Source: Rhodothermales bacterium (GTDB lineage: Bacteria > Bacteroidota > Rhodothermia > Rhodothermales > JAHQVL01). Taken from it: a stretch of DNA of 64,000 nt. Made by a program: the position numbers and the translations under genes. Numbering within the stretch: the first letter of the stretch is position 1; each line of letters starts with the position of its first letter. A model generated the notes under the pieces. It saw only the letters and a program-made list of their open reading frames with translations, was not told where the DNA came from and searched no databases. The DNA lies in contig JAWKNW010000028.1 of assembly GCA_041391505.1 (NCBI GenBank), positions 10,686 through 74,685 of the forward strand. Reading direction: 5' to 3'. Of the stretch, positions 34,699 through 43,477 are shown piece after piece.

Positions 34699-37389
34699 TC
34701 ATCGCACGACACTCGCCGTGTCGGCCCGGGCGGCATCGAACAGGGCGTTGACGGTATACCACGCCTCGTTGCTCCAGAGCCGGTCCCCGGCGGTGGAGCG
34801 CATCTCCGGATCGAGGGTGAGATAAATGACTTCGCCGGCCTCCAGCGACGGCACGTCCAGCCAGATGCGTTTCCCGTCGTCCGAGCGTTTGACGGCGGCG
34901 ACCTCCAGTCGGCGAACGCCCGACCGGTTGCGGCCGCTCAACCCATCGAGCGTGTAGGACGCCAGGCGGCCGGCCGCGGCGGGGTCGACCGGCTCCGAAA
35001 ACTCGAGTTCAAACCCGCCGGGCCGCAGTCGCATCGCGTACAGCTCGAACGGACGGGCATCGGCGGGGGCCAGCGCGTAGAGGGTCGGCGCGTCGTCGGC
35101 GTCGGGTATCCCCCAGATCGACCCGAAACGGGCCGCGCCGGCGAAGAGGACGCCCCCCTCTCCCTCGACCAGCCGGTTTGCCCGAAATCCGATATCGCTT
35201 GCGAATCGGTACACCGCGCCCTGCGCGACGCCGTCGACTTCCTCCCGGGAGACGCGAAACAGGCGCTCCGCGTTGGTGTCGCCCACGAGCAGCTGCCCGG
35301 CGTACGGTCCCTGCGTGATCGGCAACGGCTGCGAGGGCGAAACGCTGACCTCCAGCGGCGGCATCCAGCACAGCGTGACGGAGTCGGCGGGCATGGGCGA
35401 CGTCCGATCCAGATCCGCCGCCGGCACCTGCACGAGGCGCGAGGCCCCGAACCAGGCGTTCTGATAGTCCGCCGCGACGAGATTCCCCTCGGCGTCCAGG
35501 GCCATGCCGTTGGGCATCTGGAGGCCGGAGACCAGGGGCGTGTACGAGCGGGAAAAATCGAGGCGCACGAGCAGGCCGGCATCGGGGACGGGCTCGATCA
35601 TCATGGCGCCGGACGCGTCCACGGGGCGGCTCAATCCGCCGAAGAACGCTCCGTCGCGGTAGGCGAGCCCGAACGCGTACTGGCGATAGAACGACGTCCG
35701 CCGCCAGCCGTCGGCCACCACATGCGTCGCCTCCACGCGGTCGTCGGCATTTTCGTCGAGGAGCTGCGTCACGTCGTAGGCCTGCATCGCGAACAGGGCG
35801 TCGTCGACGGCTACGAGTCCAAGCGGCGAGGCCAGACCCTCGGCGTAGGGTTGGAGGTCCTGCCGTTCGGCCGATTCATTGCGCGGGTCGACGAGGTAGA
35901 CCGCGCCGTTGTCGTGCCAGGTCGATACGGCCAGGCGGCCATCGGACAGCATGGCGAGGCCGCCAACCGGCGCACGCAGGCTGCGCGGCGCGACGGGGCC
36001 GATCCGGTAGGCGGGATGCATCCCCCTCGGCGCGATGGCGCGGGACGCCAGGGTCCAGGCCGGCGCGTCGGTCCGCACCAGTTTCCTACCCTCCGATACG
36101 GCGGCCCGCTCGACGTGCGGCGTCGAAAGCACGCCGGCATCTACCGGCGCAAACACGGTGGCCCACGGCGGCTTCCATTCGAGCGCCAGCCGCTTGCCGC
36201 CGGTCGATTGAAAATGGTCGATCACCAGCGGATGCACACCGACCGGCAGCGCGATCGTCGCCGGCGGCGAGGGCTCGGCGGGGTGCCGGCCGTCGTAGTC
36301 GATCAGCAGCGTGTCGGCGATGGTGAGGCGCGCGCCGTCGTCGGCCACGAGGCGGAAGGCGTAGTCGCCGGCGACGGCGAGATTGAGATACCCCGTGACC
36401 TGCGTGACGAAATAGAACGACGCGCCCCCGAAGTCCGCGTCGGTGCGAAAATCGAGGTCGGGATGCACGCGATGCACGTTGGGGAGCTGCCCGGGCGCGA
36501 GCGTGGCGAGGCTGTCCATCGGTTGGCCGATGTCGTAGACCTGGAGGGTGACGCCGGCGGCATGGGCCGCGCTGCGCACGAGCGTCGGGCCGGACTCCAG
36601 CTCGGCCAGGGTGCGCAGCCGGACCGGGGGCTGCTGCTGGAAGGACGCCGTCGACGCGAAGGCGTCGTCGCGGGCCACCTGCCGGAGCATATCGGGCTCG
36701 AAGCGCGTCGTGAGGACGGCGGGCCGGCCGGCCGCCGGCATGACGATCCATCCCGCCACATCGTAGGTATTGCCCCAGACGTGCCGATGCCGTTTCCCGT
36801 GGGTGCGGAGCAACAGGCCGTCGTACACGATGGCGTCGCGGGATGCCAGATGCGTGACGTCGATGCGGTGCAACACCTCGACGCCCGGCGTCGCCTCGAC
36901 GACGACGAAGCGCCGGCGCATCTCGGGCTGACCGGCTTCGGAGAGGACAAGCTGCGGCGTCTCGTCGATGCGGACAAAGACGCTGTCGCCCAGCGACACG
37001 GCATAACTCAGCACGACGTGGTCGGCGGCGAGGCGATAGCCGACATAGGAAAAGACGGCGGCCGTGTCCCGGCCGGCCAGGCGCAGACGCCAGGCGGCGT
37101 CCCGGTCGTCGCGCTGGAGCACCTGCCCGCGCAGGGCGGCGTGGCCGGGGTACCCGGGGACGCCATCGATCCGGTCGGTGTCGAGCGACCCTTTCCAGAC
37201 GCGAAAGAGGCTCCCCTGCTGGAGATCGTAGGCTGCCCAGTATTCCGGATGCACGCCCACGGACAGCACGCGTCCCCGTTCGTCGAGGCCGCCGTGCACG
37301 ACGGCGGGCCCCGACGCGCGCGGCTGGGCGCGGACCGGGGCATACCAGCAGATTACGACCAGGATGAACAGAGCATGCAGGGAACGCAT
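34699..37389 (-). CDS. Secreted PA14-domain protein with sorbosone-dehydrogenase-like propeller
   Basis: 896 residues from ATG 37389, with a signal peptide ending VRAQ. The N-terminal third is a jelly-roll region. A PA14 domain covers about residues 335-425 (LNLAVAGDYAFRLVADDGARLTIADTLLIDYDG), probably binding carbohydrate. A propeller of the sorbosone-dehydrogenase/membrane-bound PQQ type follows (GGLAMLSDGRLAVSTWHDNGAVYLVDP, QMPNGMALDAEGNLVAADYQ). The last 110 residues resemble an Ig-like domain. Such proteins occur in Planctomycetes and Bacteroidota polysaccharide loci. Enzymatic activity is not shown. Confidence 0.8.
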   Translation of the reverse strand: MRSLHALFILVVICWYAPVRAQPRASGPAVVHGGLDERGRVLSVGVHPEYWAAYDLQQGSLFRVWKGSLDTDRIDGVPGYPGHAALRGQVLQRDDRDAAWRLRLAGRDTAAVFSYVGYRLAADHVVLSYAVSLGDSVFVRIDETPQLVLSEAGQPEMRRRFVVVEATPGVEVLHRIDVTHLASRDAIVYDGLLLRTHGKRHRHVWGNTYDVAGWIVMPAAGRPAVLTTRFEPDMLRQVARDDAFASTASFQQQPPVRLRTLAELESGPTLVRSAAHAAGVTLQVYDIGQPMDSLATLAPGQLPNVHRVHPDLDFRTDADFGGASFYFVTQVTGYLNLAVAGDYAFRLVADDGARLTIADTLLIDYDGRHPAEPSPPATIALPVGVHPLVIDHFQSTGGKRLALEWKPPWATVFAPVDAGVLSTPHVERAAVSEGRKLVRTDAPAWTLASRAIAPRGMHPAYRIGPVAPRSLRAPVGGLAMLSDGRLAVSTWHDNGAVYLVDPRNESAERQDLQPYAEGLASPLGLVAVDDALFAMQAYDVTQLLDENADDRVEATHVVADGWRRTSFYRQYAFGLAYRDGAFFGGLSRPVDASGAMMIEPVPDAGLLVRLDFSRSYTPLVSGLQMPNGMALDAEGNLVAADYQNAWFGASRLVQVPAADLDRTSPMPADSVTLCWMPPLEVSVSPSQPLPITQGPYAGQLLVGDTNAERLFRVSREEVDGVAQGAVYRFASDIGFRANRLVEGEGGVLFAGAARFGSIWGIPDADDAPTLYALAPADARPFELYAMRLRPGGFELEFSEPVDPAAAGRLASYTLDGLSGRNRSGVRRLEVAAVKRSDDGKRIWLDVPSLEAGEVIYLTLDPEMRSTAGDRLWSNEAWYTVNALFDAARADTASVVR

Positions 37390-37466
37390 GAACGCACCGG
37401 GTACGGGCAACGGGTGGAGACGACGAGATGGGGGGAGCGGGGCCGGCCGCGACGGAAGCCGGCCAT

Positions 37467-37504
37467 AAAAAAAGGGCACGACGCCCGTGTGGCGCGTCGT
37501 GCCC
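37467..37504 (-). terminator. Intrinsic terminator
   Basis: Arms GGGCACGACGC (37474-37484) and GCGTCGTGCCC (37494-37504) pair perfectly. Seven A on the plus strand (37467-37473) become the T run for minus-strand transcripts, ending the operon whose last gene stops at 37550. Confidence 0.9.
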
Positions 37505-37549
37505 TGGATGTACGTCTGCCCGGGCCGAAGGTTCAGCGCGGGCGCATCA

Positions 37550-37909
37550 TCATCCGCGGCTCCTGCGGTACAGCACCAGCGACAGCACGCCCAGCCACAC
37601 GATCATGACCACCAGGCCGCCCGATTCGCGCAGGTACTCGTTCTGCATCCAGGCGTCCACTCCGAAAATCGAGCTCTGAAGCTGGATCCGGGAGATCCAG
37701 ACGAGCGCCCAGACGACGAAGAGGCCGGCGACGATGGCCACCGGCGCCAGCGATACCTTGTTGAACATGTACAACGCGCTGAGCACCGCCGTGGCGCCGT
37801 AGGCCAGCACCCAGATGGGCGCCTCGCCGTCGACATCGTTCAGCTGGTAATACGTCCACACGAGGAACAGGAGGGTCATCCCTCCGCTCAGGATGTTGAG
37901 GAATTTCAT
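37550..37909 (-). CDS. Transmembrane 220 family protein
   Basis: 119 residues from ATG 37909, with four hydrophobic helices. The N-terminus MKFLNILSGGMTLLFLVWTYYQLND-D and the IWVLAYGATAVLSALYMF segment fit the TMEM220 family. Function is unknown. It follows the sugar isomerase/epimerase gene with a 4-bp gap and ends before a strong terminator, so it is the last gene of that operon. Confidence 0.82.
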   Translation of the reverse strand: MKFLNILSGGMTLLFLVWTYYQLNDVDGEAPIWVLAYGATAVLSALYMFNKVSLAPVAIVAGLFVVWALVWISRIQLQSSIFGVDAWMQNEYLRESGGLVVMIVWLGVLSLVLYRRSRG

Positions 37910-37913
37910 GGTC

Positions 37914-38921
37914 TTACTGATTGTCTTTCGCAAAAGCGGCATCGAACGCGCCGTGCGCCGGCGCGAAATCCACGCCCTTGACGAACGAGCACGCTTCCTC
38001 GGCGCCATGTTCGCGGTCCATGCCGGAGTCCTCCCATTCGATGGAGAGCGGCCCGGCATAGCCTACGCGGTTGAGCATCCGAATGATCTCCTCGAAGTCG
38101 ATCGAGCCGCGGCCGATCGAGCGGAAATCCCAGAAGCGATCGCGGTGCCCGAACTCAATGTGGCCGCCGAACACGCCGGCTTCTTTCGGCTTGTCGGACC
38201 ACCAGACGTCCTTCATGTGCGCATGGTAGATGCGGTCGCCGAAGGTCTCGATGAATCCGACATAGTCGACGCCCTGGTAGCCGAAGTGGCTGGGGTCGTA
38301 ATTAAAGCCGAACGCCTCGCGATGCCCGATGGCTTCGAGCGCCTTGCGGGCCGACGAGATGTCGAAAGCGATCTCGGTCGGGTGCACTTCGAGGCCGAAT
38401 CGGACGCCCACCTCATCAAAGACGTCGAGGATGGGATTCCAGCGATCGGCGAAGTCCTTGAAGCCGGCCTCGATCATCTCGGGTGGTACGGGCGGGAAGG
38501 AATAGAGCAGGTGCCAGATGCTGCTGCCGGTAAAGCCGTTGACGACCTTCACGCCGAGCCGGGCGGCCGCGCGCGCGGTGTCCATCATCTCTTTCGCGGC
38601 ACGCTGGCGGACGCCTTCCGGATCGCCGTCGCCCCAGACGTGGGGCGGCAGGATGGATTTGTGCCGGATGTCGATATTGTCGCATACGGCCTGGCCCACG
38701 AGGTGATTGCTGATGGCCCAGACGCCGAGGTCATATTGGTTGAGGATATCGTGCCGGCTCTGGCAGTATTTCGCATCGCTCAGGGCTTTCTGAACGTCGA
38801 AGTGATCGCCCCAGCAAGCCAGTTCGAGGCCGTCGAAACCCATGTCGGCGGCTTTTTCTGCGAGCTTCTTGAGCGGCAGGTCGGCCCACTGGCCGGTGAA
38901 GAGTGTTACGGGTCGGGACAT
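37914..38921 (-). CDS. Sugar phosphate isomerase/epimerase family protein
   Basis: 335 residues; TIM-barrel of the xylose-isomerase-like (AP endonuclease 2) superfamily. Metal-site residues are seen in the conserved positions: Glu in GLELACWGDHF, His and Glu in RFGLEVHPTEI, Asp-His in FNYDPSHFGY, His-x-His in IYHAHMKDVWW, and the late Glu in LSIEWEDSG. No signal peptide, so it is cytoplasmic. It is followed in the operon by the TMEM220 gene and preceded by a Gfo/Idh/MocA dehydrogenase, a common pairing in inositol and keto-sugar use. Confidence 0.88.
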   Translation of the reverse strand: MSRPVTLFTGQWADLPLKKLAEKAADMGFDGLELACWGDHFDVQKALSDAKYCQSRHDILNQYDLGVWAISNHLVGQAVCDNIDIRHKSILPPHVWGDGDPEGVRQRAAKEMMDTARAAARLGVKVVNGFTGSSIWHLLYSFPPVPPEMIEAGFKDFADRWNPILDVFDEVGVRFGLEVHPTEIAFDISSARKALEAIGHREAFGFNYDPSHFGYQGVDYVGFIETFGDRIYHAHMKDVWWSDKPKEAGVFGGHIEFGHRDRFWDFRSIGRGSIDFEEIIRMLNRVGYAGPLSIEWEDSGMDREHGAEEACSFVKGVDFAPAHGAFDAAFAKDNQ

Positions 38922-38963
38922 AGGAATTAGCGATTAGCCGTTAGCGATTGGTGATTGCGCCGT

Positions 38964-40136
38964 TCAGGCCGGCGGCGTGTAGCTGGCATCCACCCATCCT
39001 TTCTTCTTGCCGCTTTCGACGGCTTTGTGGATGAAGTGCACGCCGACGGCGCCATCCTGAACGGTGGGGAAATCGGTGTCGAAGGGCCCGGGCTTTGCGC
39101 CGGAGAGCTTCGCGGCGATGGTCCGGGCCGCGTTGACGTAGATGTTCGCGAACGCTTCGAGGAACGCCTCGGGATGGCCGGACGGAAGGCGCGTGTTGTG
39201 TTTCGCCGGGTCGGTCAGGTAGCCGTTCCCGCGTTTCAACACCTCTTCCGGACCGCCGTTGGTTCGCAGGTGCAGGTAGTTCGGATGCTCCTGATGCCAC
39301 TCCATTGAGGCCTCGGTGCCGTAGATCCGGATGCTGAGGTTGTTCTCTTCCCCCACCGAGACCTGCGAGCAGTAGAGCACGGCCCGGGCGCCGCCCTTGT
39401 AGTGGACGAGCATGTTGGCGTCGTCCTCCAGCTGCCGGCCGGGCACGAACGTGGTGAGGTCCGCGCAGAGGCGGTCGATCTCCAGCCCCGTGATGTAGCG
39501 GGCGAGGTTTTCCGCATGCGAGCCGATGTCGCCGATGGCCGAGGAGACGCCGGCCTGTTTCGGGTCGGTGCGCCAGACCGCCTGCTTGGCGCCCTCGCCT
39601 TCGAGGAAAGTGGCGAGCCAGCCCTGCGGGTACTCCACGACGACCTTGCGGATCGTGCCGAGTTTGCCCTGGCGGACGAGTTCGCGCGCCTCCTTCACCA
39701 TCGGATACCCGGTGTAGTTGTGCGTGAGCGCGAACACGGCGTCGTATTTCTTGACCAGCCGGCACAGCGCTTCGGACTCCTCGACGGTCATCGTCATCGG
39801 CTTATCGCACACGACATGGAAGCCGGCTTCGATGAAGGTCTTCGCGATCTCGAAATGGGTGCTGTTCGGGGTGACGATCGAGACGAAGTCGATGCGTTCG
39901 CCCAGCGGCAGCTTGCTTTCCTTCTCGGCCATCTCCTTGTAGGAGCCATACACCCGGGACGGATCGAGAAACAGTTCACGCCCCTGCTGGGCCGATTTTT
40001 CGGGGGAGGACGAAAAAGCGCCGGCGACCAGTTCGATTTCGCCGTCGAGCGCCGCCGCCTTACGATGGACCGCTCCGATAAACGCACCCGGGCCACCGCC
40101 CACCATGCCGTATCTGATTTTTCTGCCTAGAGACAT
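38964..40136 (-). CDS. Gfo/Idh/MocA family oxidoreductase, cytoplasmic
   Basis: 390 residues from ATG 40136. N-terminal Rossmann fold with GMVGGGPGAFIG for NAD(P), the loop VSIVTPNSTHFEIAKTFIEAGFHVVCDKPMT containing the catalytic EKP-type Lys (here DKP), and the C-terminal alpha/beta domain with GDIGSHAENLARYITG (the GxHxxD-like region; His present). It lacks an export signal, unlike the Tat-exported relative at 41230-42543. It probably reduces or oxidises a keto sugar or inositol. It is transcribed before the isomerase gene, separated by 42 bp. Confidence 0.9.
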   Translation of the reverse strand: MSLGRKIRYGMVGGGPGAFIGAVHRKAAALDGEIELVAGAFSSSPEKSAQQGRELFLDPSRVYGSYKEMAEKESKLPLGERIDFVSIVTPNSTHFEIAKTFIEAGFHVVCDKPMTMTVEESEALCRLVKKYDAVFALTHNYTGYPMVKEARELVRQGKLGTIRKVVVEYPQGWLATFLEGEGAKQAVWRTDPKQAGVSSAIGDIGSHAENLARYITGLEIDRLCADLTTFVPGRQLEDDANMLVHYKGGARAVLYCSQVSVGEENNLSIRIYGTEASMEWHQEHPNYLHLRTNGGPEEVLKRGNGYLTDPAKHNTRLPSGHPEAFLEAFANIYVNAARTIAAKLSGAKPGPFDTDFPTVQDGAVGVHFIHKAVESGKKKGWVDASYTPPA

Positions 40137-40253
40137 GTTTGAAAATGTTCAATGTTTAGGTTTTAACGTTCAATGCGTGGTTAAACAGATTCACATGCCG
40201 GTTCGAGGAACGCATCATCTCGTTCCTTAAACAGTTAACCTTGAACCTGCAAC

Positions 40254-41162
40254 CTAAAATCCATCTACCTCCTGATAGGCGCGGATCAGCGCGGCCTCGC
40301 CTTCCTTGCCCTCGCCGGAAAGGCCGTGCTCCATACCGAGGATGCCCGTCCACCCCTTGGCGTGAATGTGTTTGAAGACATTCTTGTAGTTGATCTCGCC
40401 GGTGGTGGGTTCGTCCCGGCCGGGGTTGTCGCCGATCTGGAAGTAGCCGATTTCATCCCAGGCGAGGTCGATGTTGGGGATCAGGTTGCCTTCCTGGATC
40501 TGCATGTGGTACAGGTCGTCCAGAATCTTGCAGGAGGGGCTGCCGACGGCCTTGCAGATCTCGTAGGACTGCGGCGTGCGCTGCAGGAATTGCCCCGGAT
40601 GATCCCGGAAGTTGAGCGCCTCCAGGACGATGACGAGGCCGTGCGGCTCCAGGATGTCGCAGGCGCGCTTGAGGGATTCGACGACGTTGGCCGTCTGGTA
40701 GTCGTGGTTCAGCCGGAGGTCGACATAGCCCGGTACGACCGTCATCCAGGTCGCGTTGACGCGTTTGGCGACATCGATGCAGCCCCGGATGTCGGCGAGG
40801 AACGCCTCCCGGAGGTCGGCCTTGCCGCTGGTGAGGCTGGGTTCGTTCCAGGAGATGGAGTGGGCCACGAACACGCCCATCTTCATCCCCCGCCGGCCCA
40901 TCTCGGCGGCGATCCGCTCCTGGTCGGCCACGGAACGGCCCTTCATGCCGTTGTCCTCCATGGCCGTGAAGCCCATGTCGGCCATGAACTTGACCTGGTC
41001 GACGAAGTCCTCGCCGGCATGGTGCTTGAACATGCCGAAGTGGGGCGCATAATGCAACTTGAACGCGGCCGGGGACGGGTCCTTCAGCCGGTTGAAGGCC
41101 GGCGCGCCGAGCGCGGCCGTGCCGGCGGCGAGGCCGGACTTTACGAAGTGGCGACGATCCAT
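40254..41162 (-). CDS. Tat-exported hydroxypyruvate isomerase-like TIM-barrel protein
   Basis: 302 residues from ATG 41162, with a twin-arginine signal (MDRRHFVKSGLAAGTAALG). The TIM-barrel belongs to the xylose-isomerase-like superfamily, with hydroxypyruvate-isomerase-type motifs: VIVLEALNFRDHPG (Glu), ILDDLYHMQIQEGN (Asp, His), IGYFQIGDNPGRDEPTTGEINY, and MEHGLSG (late Glu). The upstream open frame to 41282 is not family-like. Export suggests it handles a sugar derivative in the periplasm, together with the Tat-exported oxidoreductase gene just upstream. Confidence 0.87.
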   Translation of the reverse strand: MDRRHFVKSGLAAGTAALGAPAFNRLKDPSPAAFKLHYAPHFGMFKHHAGEDFVDQVKFMADMGFTAMEDNGMKGRSVADQERIAAEMGRRGMKMGVFVAHSISWNEPSLTSGKADLREAFLADIRGCIDVAKRVNATWMTVVPGYVDLRLNHDYQTANVVESLKRACDILEPHGLVIVLEALNFRDHPGQFLQRTPQSYEICKAVGSPSCKILDDLYHMQIQEGNLIPNIDLAWDEIGYFQIGDNPGRDEPTTGEINYKNVFKHIHAKGWTGILGMEHGLSGEGKEGEAALIRAYQEVDGF

Positions 41163-41229
41163 GGTGGGGTTATGGTCTTTCGCAGCGCGCCGGGAAGCCG
41201 AGCGGATCGACTCCCCGGCGCCTGGCGTG

Positions 41230-42543
41230 TCAGAGAACCTGCGTCTTGCCGGGCACAGCGACCGGGTAGTAGCCATCCGCATCGGGCAACACGGGCGGCG
41301 GGGCGTCCCATGCGAACTTCTTCGGCATGAGGCTCAGGTTGGAGTTGAGCGCGTCGTTCCACTCGATCACCTGGCCCGAATAGGTGGCCATGCGCCCGAG
41401 CAGCGCCGTCATCGTGCTGTAGGCGCCGCGCTCGGCGTCCATGTACTTGCAGTCGCCGTTCGCGATGGCCTCGAACAGCTCGTCGTGCTCGACCTGGTAG
41501 GGGTTCGGATCGTTTTTGTCGTCATACTCCCAGATCGTGTGGCCGCTCTGCGTGAGCAGCAGGCCCGGGCGCGGCGCGGAGCCGTCGGTGCCCTGGAAGG
41601 CTTCGGTGACACGGCTCATCGTGCCCTGGATGTGCCGGCACTGGCTGTACATCCGGCTGCCGTCGGCATATTCGTACTCTACAAAATGGTGATCGAAGAT
41701 CTCCCCGTACTCCTTGCCGGTACGAACCTGCCGGCCGCCCATGCCCTGGGCGCGGACCGGGTAGGCCTGCTTGACCCAGTTGCCGACATCGATGTTGTGA
41801 ATGTGCTGCTCATTGATGTGGTCGCCGCAGAGCCAGTTGAAGTAGTACCAGTTGCGCATCTGGTACTCCATCTCGGTCTGTCCGGGCTTGCGCGGACGCA
41901 CCCAGACGCCGTCGCTGTTCCAGTACACGCGCGACGAGGTGATGTCGCCGATCGCGCCGTCGTGGATGCGCTTCACCCATTCGCGGTAGACGTGCTGGTA
42001 GTGCCGCTGGAGCCCCACCACCACGTTGAGTTTTTTCTGCTTGGCGATCTCGGCGGTGGCGAGCACGCTCCGGATGCCGGGCGCGTCGGTCGCGACGGGT
42101 TTTTCCATGAACACGTGCTTGCCGGCGTCGACGGCCGCGGCGAAATGGATCGGCCGAAAGCCCGGAGGCGTCGTGAGAATGACGACGTCGCACCGGCTGA
42201 TGACGTCCTTGTAGGCATCGAACCCGGTGAAGCGCGCGTCTTCGGGCACTGCGATGCGGGTTTTGTCGTCGATGGCCTCGTCGATATTCTTCAGGCTGTC
42301 GTCCAGCCGGTCGCGGAAGGCATCGCCCATGGCCACGAGGCGCACGTTCTGCGTCGTGCTCAGCGCCTGGACGGCGGCGCCGGTGCCGCGTCCGCCGCAG
42401 CCGACGAGACCGATCCGGATGACGTCCGCGCCCTGGGCGAACGCAAAATTGCCGGAAGCCATCAGGCCGGCCGTGGCGGCCGCCGTGGCCTGCACGAATT
42501 GCCGGCGTGACAGCGGGAAACGCGGGTCGTTATGCGTACTCAT
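41230..42543 (-). CDS. Tat-exported Gfo/Idh/MocA oxidoreductase
   Basis: 437 residues from ATG 42543. The twin-arginine signal SRRQFVQATAAATAGLMASG predicts export with bound nucleotide cofactor, as for glucose-fructose oxidoreductase. NAD(P)-binding GLVGCGGRGTGAAVQAL, catalytic MEKPVA (EKP) and NIDVGNWVKQAYP (metal-free His/Asp region) are present. In periplasmic relatives the tightly held NAD(P) is recycled by a second substrate. Its stop is 67 bp before the start of the exported isomerase-like gene. Confidence 0.9.
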   Translation of the reverse strand: MSTHNDPRFPLSRRQFVQATAAATAGLMASGNFAFAQGADVIRIGLVGCGGRGTGAAVQALSTTQNVRLVAMGDAFRDRLDDSLKNIDEAIDDKTRIAVPEDARFTGFDAYKDVISRCDVVILTTPPGFRPIHFAAAVDAGKHVFMEKPVATDAPGIRSVLATAEIAKQKKLNVVVGLQRHYQHVYREWVKRIHDGAIGDITSSRVYWNSDGVWVRPRKPGQTEMEYQMRNWYYFNWLCGDHINEQHIHNIDVGNWVKQAYPVRAQGMGGRQVRTGKEYGEIFDHHFVEYEYADGSRMYSQCRHIQGTMSRVTEAFQGTDGSAPRPGLLLTQSGHTIWEYDDKNDPNPYQVEHDELFEAIANGDCKYMDAERGAYSTMTALLGRMATYSGQVIEWNDALNSNLSLMPKKFAWDAPPPVLPDADGYYPVAVPGKTQVL

Positions 42544-42621
42544 CGAAAGCACCTCCTGGGTTCGTTGTGCGAAGCACGTTTATGCGTTGGGTTGGTGTGC
42601 CGCCCTACGTCACGCAGCATC

Positions 42622-43467
42622 TTACGGCTCGCGTACGAGCCGAAATCCGACGAAGAACCCGTCGGAAAGCCACCACTTACTTTTCGGAATCTGGGGGTCG
42701 GTCTGGTTCCACGAGCGGGCCTGTTTGGCGCGGGCGTAGAGCTGGACGGCGCCGACCTCGTCCTGGAAGGATCCGCCGGCCGCGTACGGCTTGCCGTCGA
42801 TCCCCGTGACCCATTCGGCGACATTGCCGAGCGTATCGTAGAGCCCGAGCCCGTTGGGCGTCTTCGAGGCCACGGGCTGCGTCTTGTCCTCCGAGTTGCC
42901 GGCAAACCAGGCAACGTCGGCAAGCGCTTCCGCGTCGAGCCGCGTGCCGATCTCCATGCCGGCCTGCGCGGCCAGTTGCCACTCGGCTTCGGTGGGCACG
43001 CGGTATTTCTTGCCCGTCTTCTCCGAGAGCCACTCCGCATAGCCCTGGGCCGCGCGGTACGTGATGCAGATGGCGGCATAGCCGTCGTGCCCGTACCCGT
43101 AATCCGGCGGCGCGTAGGGCCGGCTCGGACGCGACACGCCATCCTCATGCTGGGTGCGGCGCTCCGGCGGGAGGTCGAGCCGGTAGGCGAAAATATCGTA
43201 TTCGTTCCACGTCACTTCTGTCTTCCCGATGAAGAACGGGGCGACATCCACCTGCACGTCGCCGCTGTCGGTCTGGATGGTCACCGTGCCGGCGGGGACG
43301 GGGATCATATCAAACGTCACCAGGGTACCGGGAATCGAGTCTTGGAGCAGCCCCGGGGAGGTCTCCTCCGCCGCGGCATCCCGCCGATCGGCCCGCTCGC
43401 TCCACCCCGCCGTCAACCCGAGCAGCACACACGCCGTCAGCGACGTCAGGCCGAACATCCTCATCAT
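42622..43467 (-). CDS. SUMF1/FGE-fold protein without catalytic cysteines
   Basis: 281 residues from ATG 43467 (ATG 43479 or 43458 are possible), with an N-terminal hydrophobic signal. The FGE fold is clear: IPVPAGTVTIQTDSG, GKTEVTWNEYDIFAY, YRVPTEAEWQLAAQAG, GLYDTLGNVAEWVTG, and GGSF near the end. Where true FGE has C-x4-C after GGSF, this protein reads GGSFQDEVGAVQLYARA, with no Cys. It is therefore unlikely to make formylglycine and may be a binding or EgtB/PvdO-like relative. It lies in the sugar oxidoreductase cluster. Confidence 0.85.
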   Translation of the reverse strand: MMRMFGLTSLTACVLLGLTAGWSERADRRDAAAEETSPGLLQDSIPGTLVTFDMIPVPAGTVTIQTDSGDVQVDVAPFFIGKTEVTWNEYDIFAYRLDLPPERRTQHEDGVSRPSRPYAPPDYGYGHDGYAAICITYRAAQGYAEWLSEKTGKKYRVPTEAEWQLAAQAGMEIGTRLDAEALADVAWFAGNSEDKTQPVASKTPNGLGLYDTLGNVAEWVTGIDGKPYAAGGSFQDEVGAVQLYARAKQARSWNQTDPQIPKSKWWLSDGFFVGFRLVREP

Positions 43468-43477
43468 GTTTACCTCC

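Noticed and set aside
34573..37608. Plus-strand frame of about 1011 codons
   Set aside because: Antisense of the PA14/propeller gene, rich in Arg, Gly and His and without any domain.
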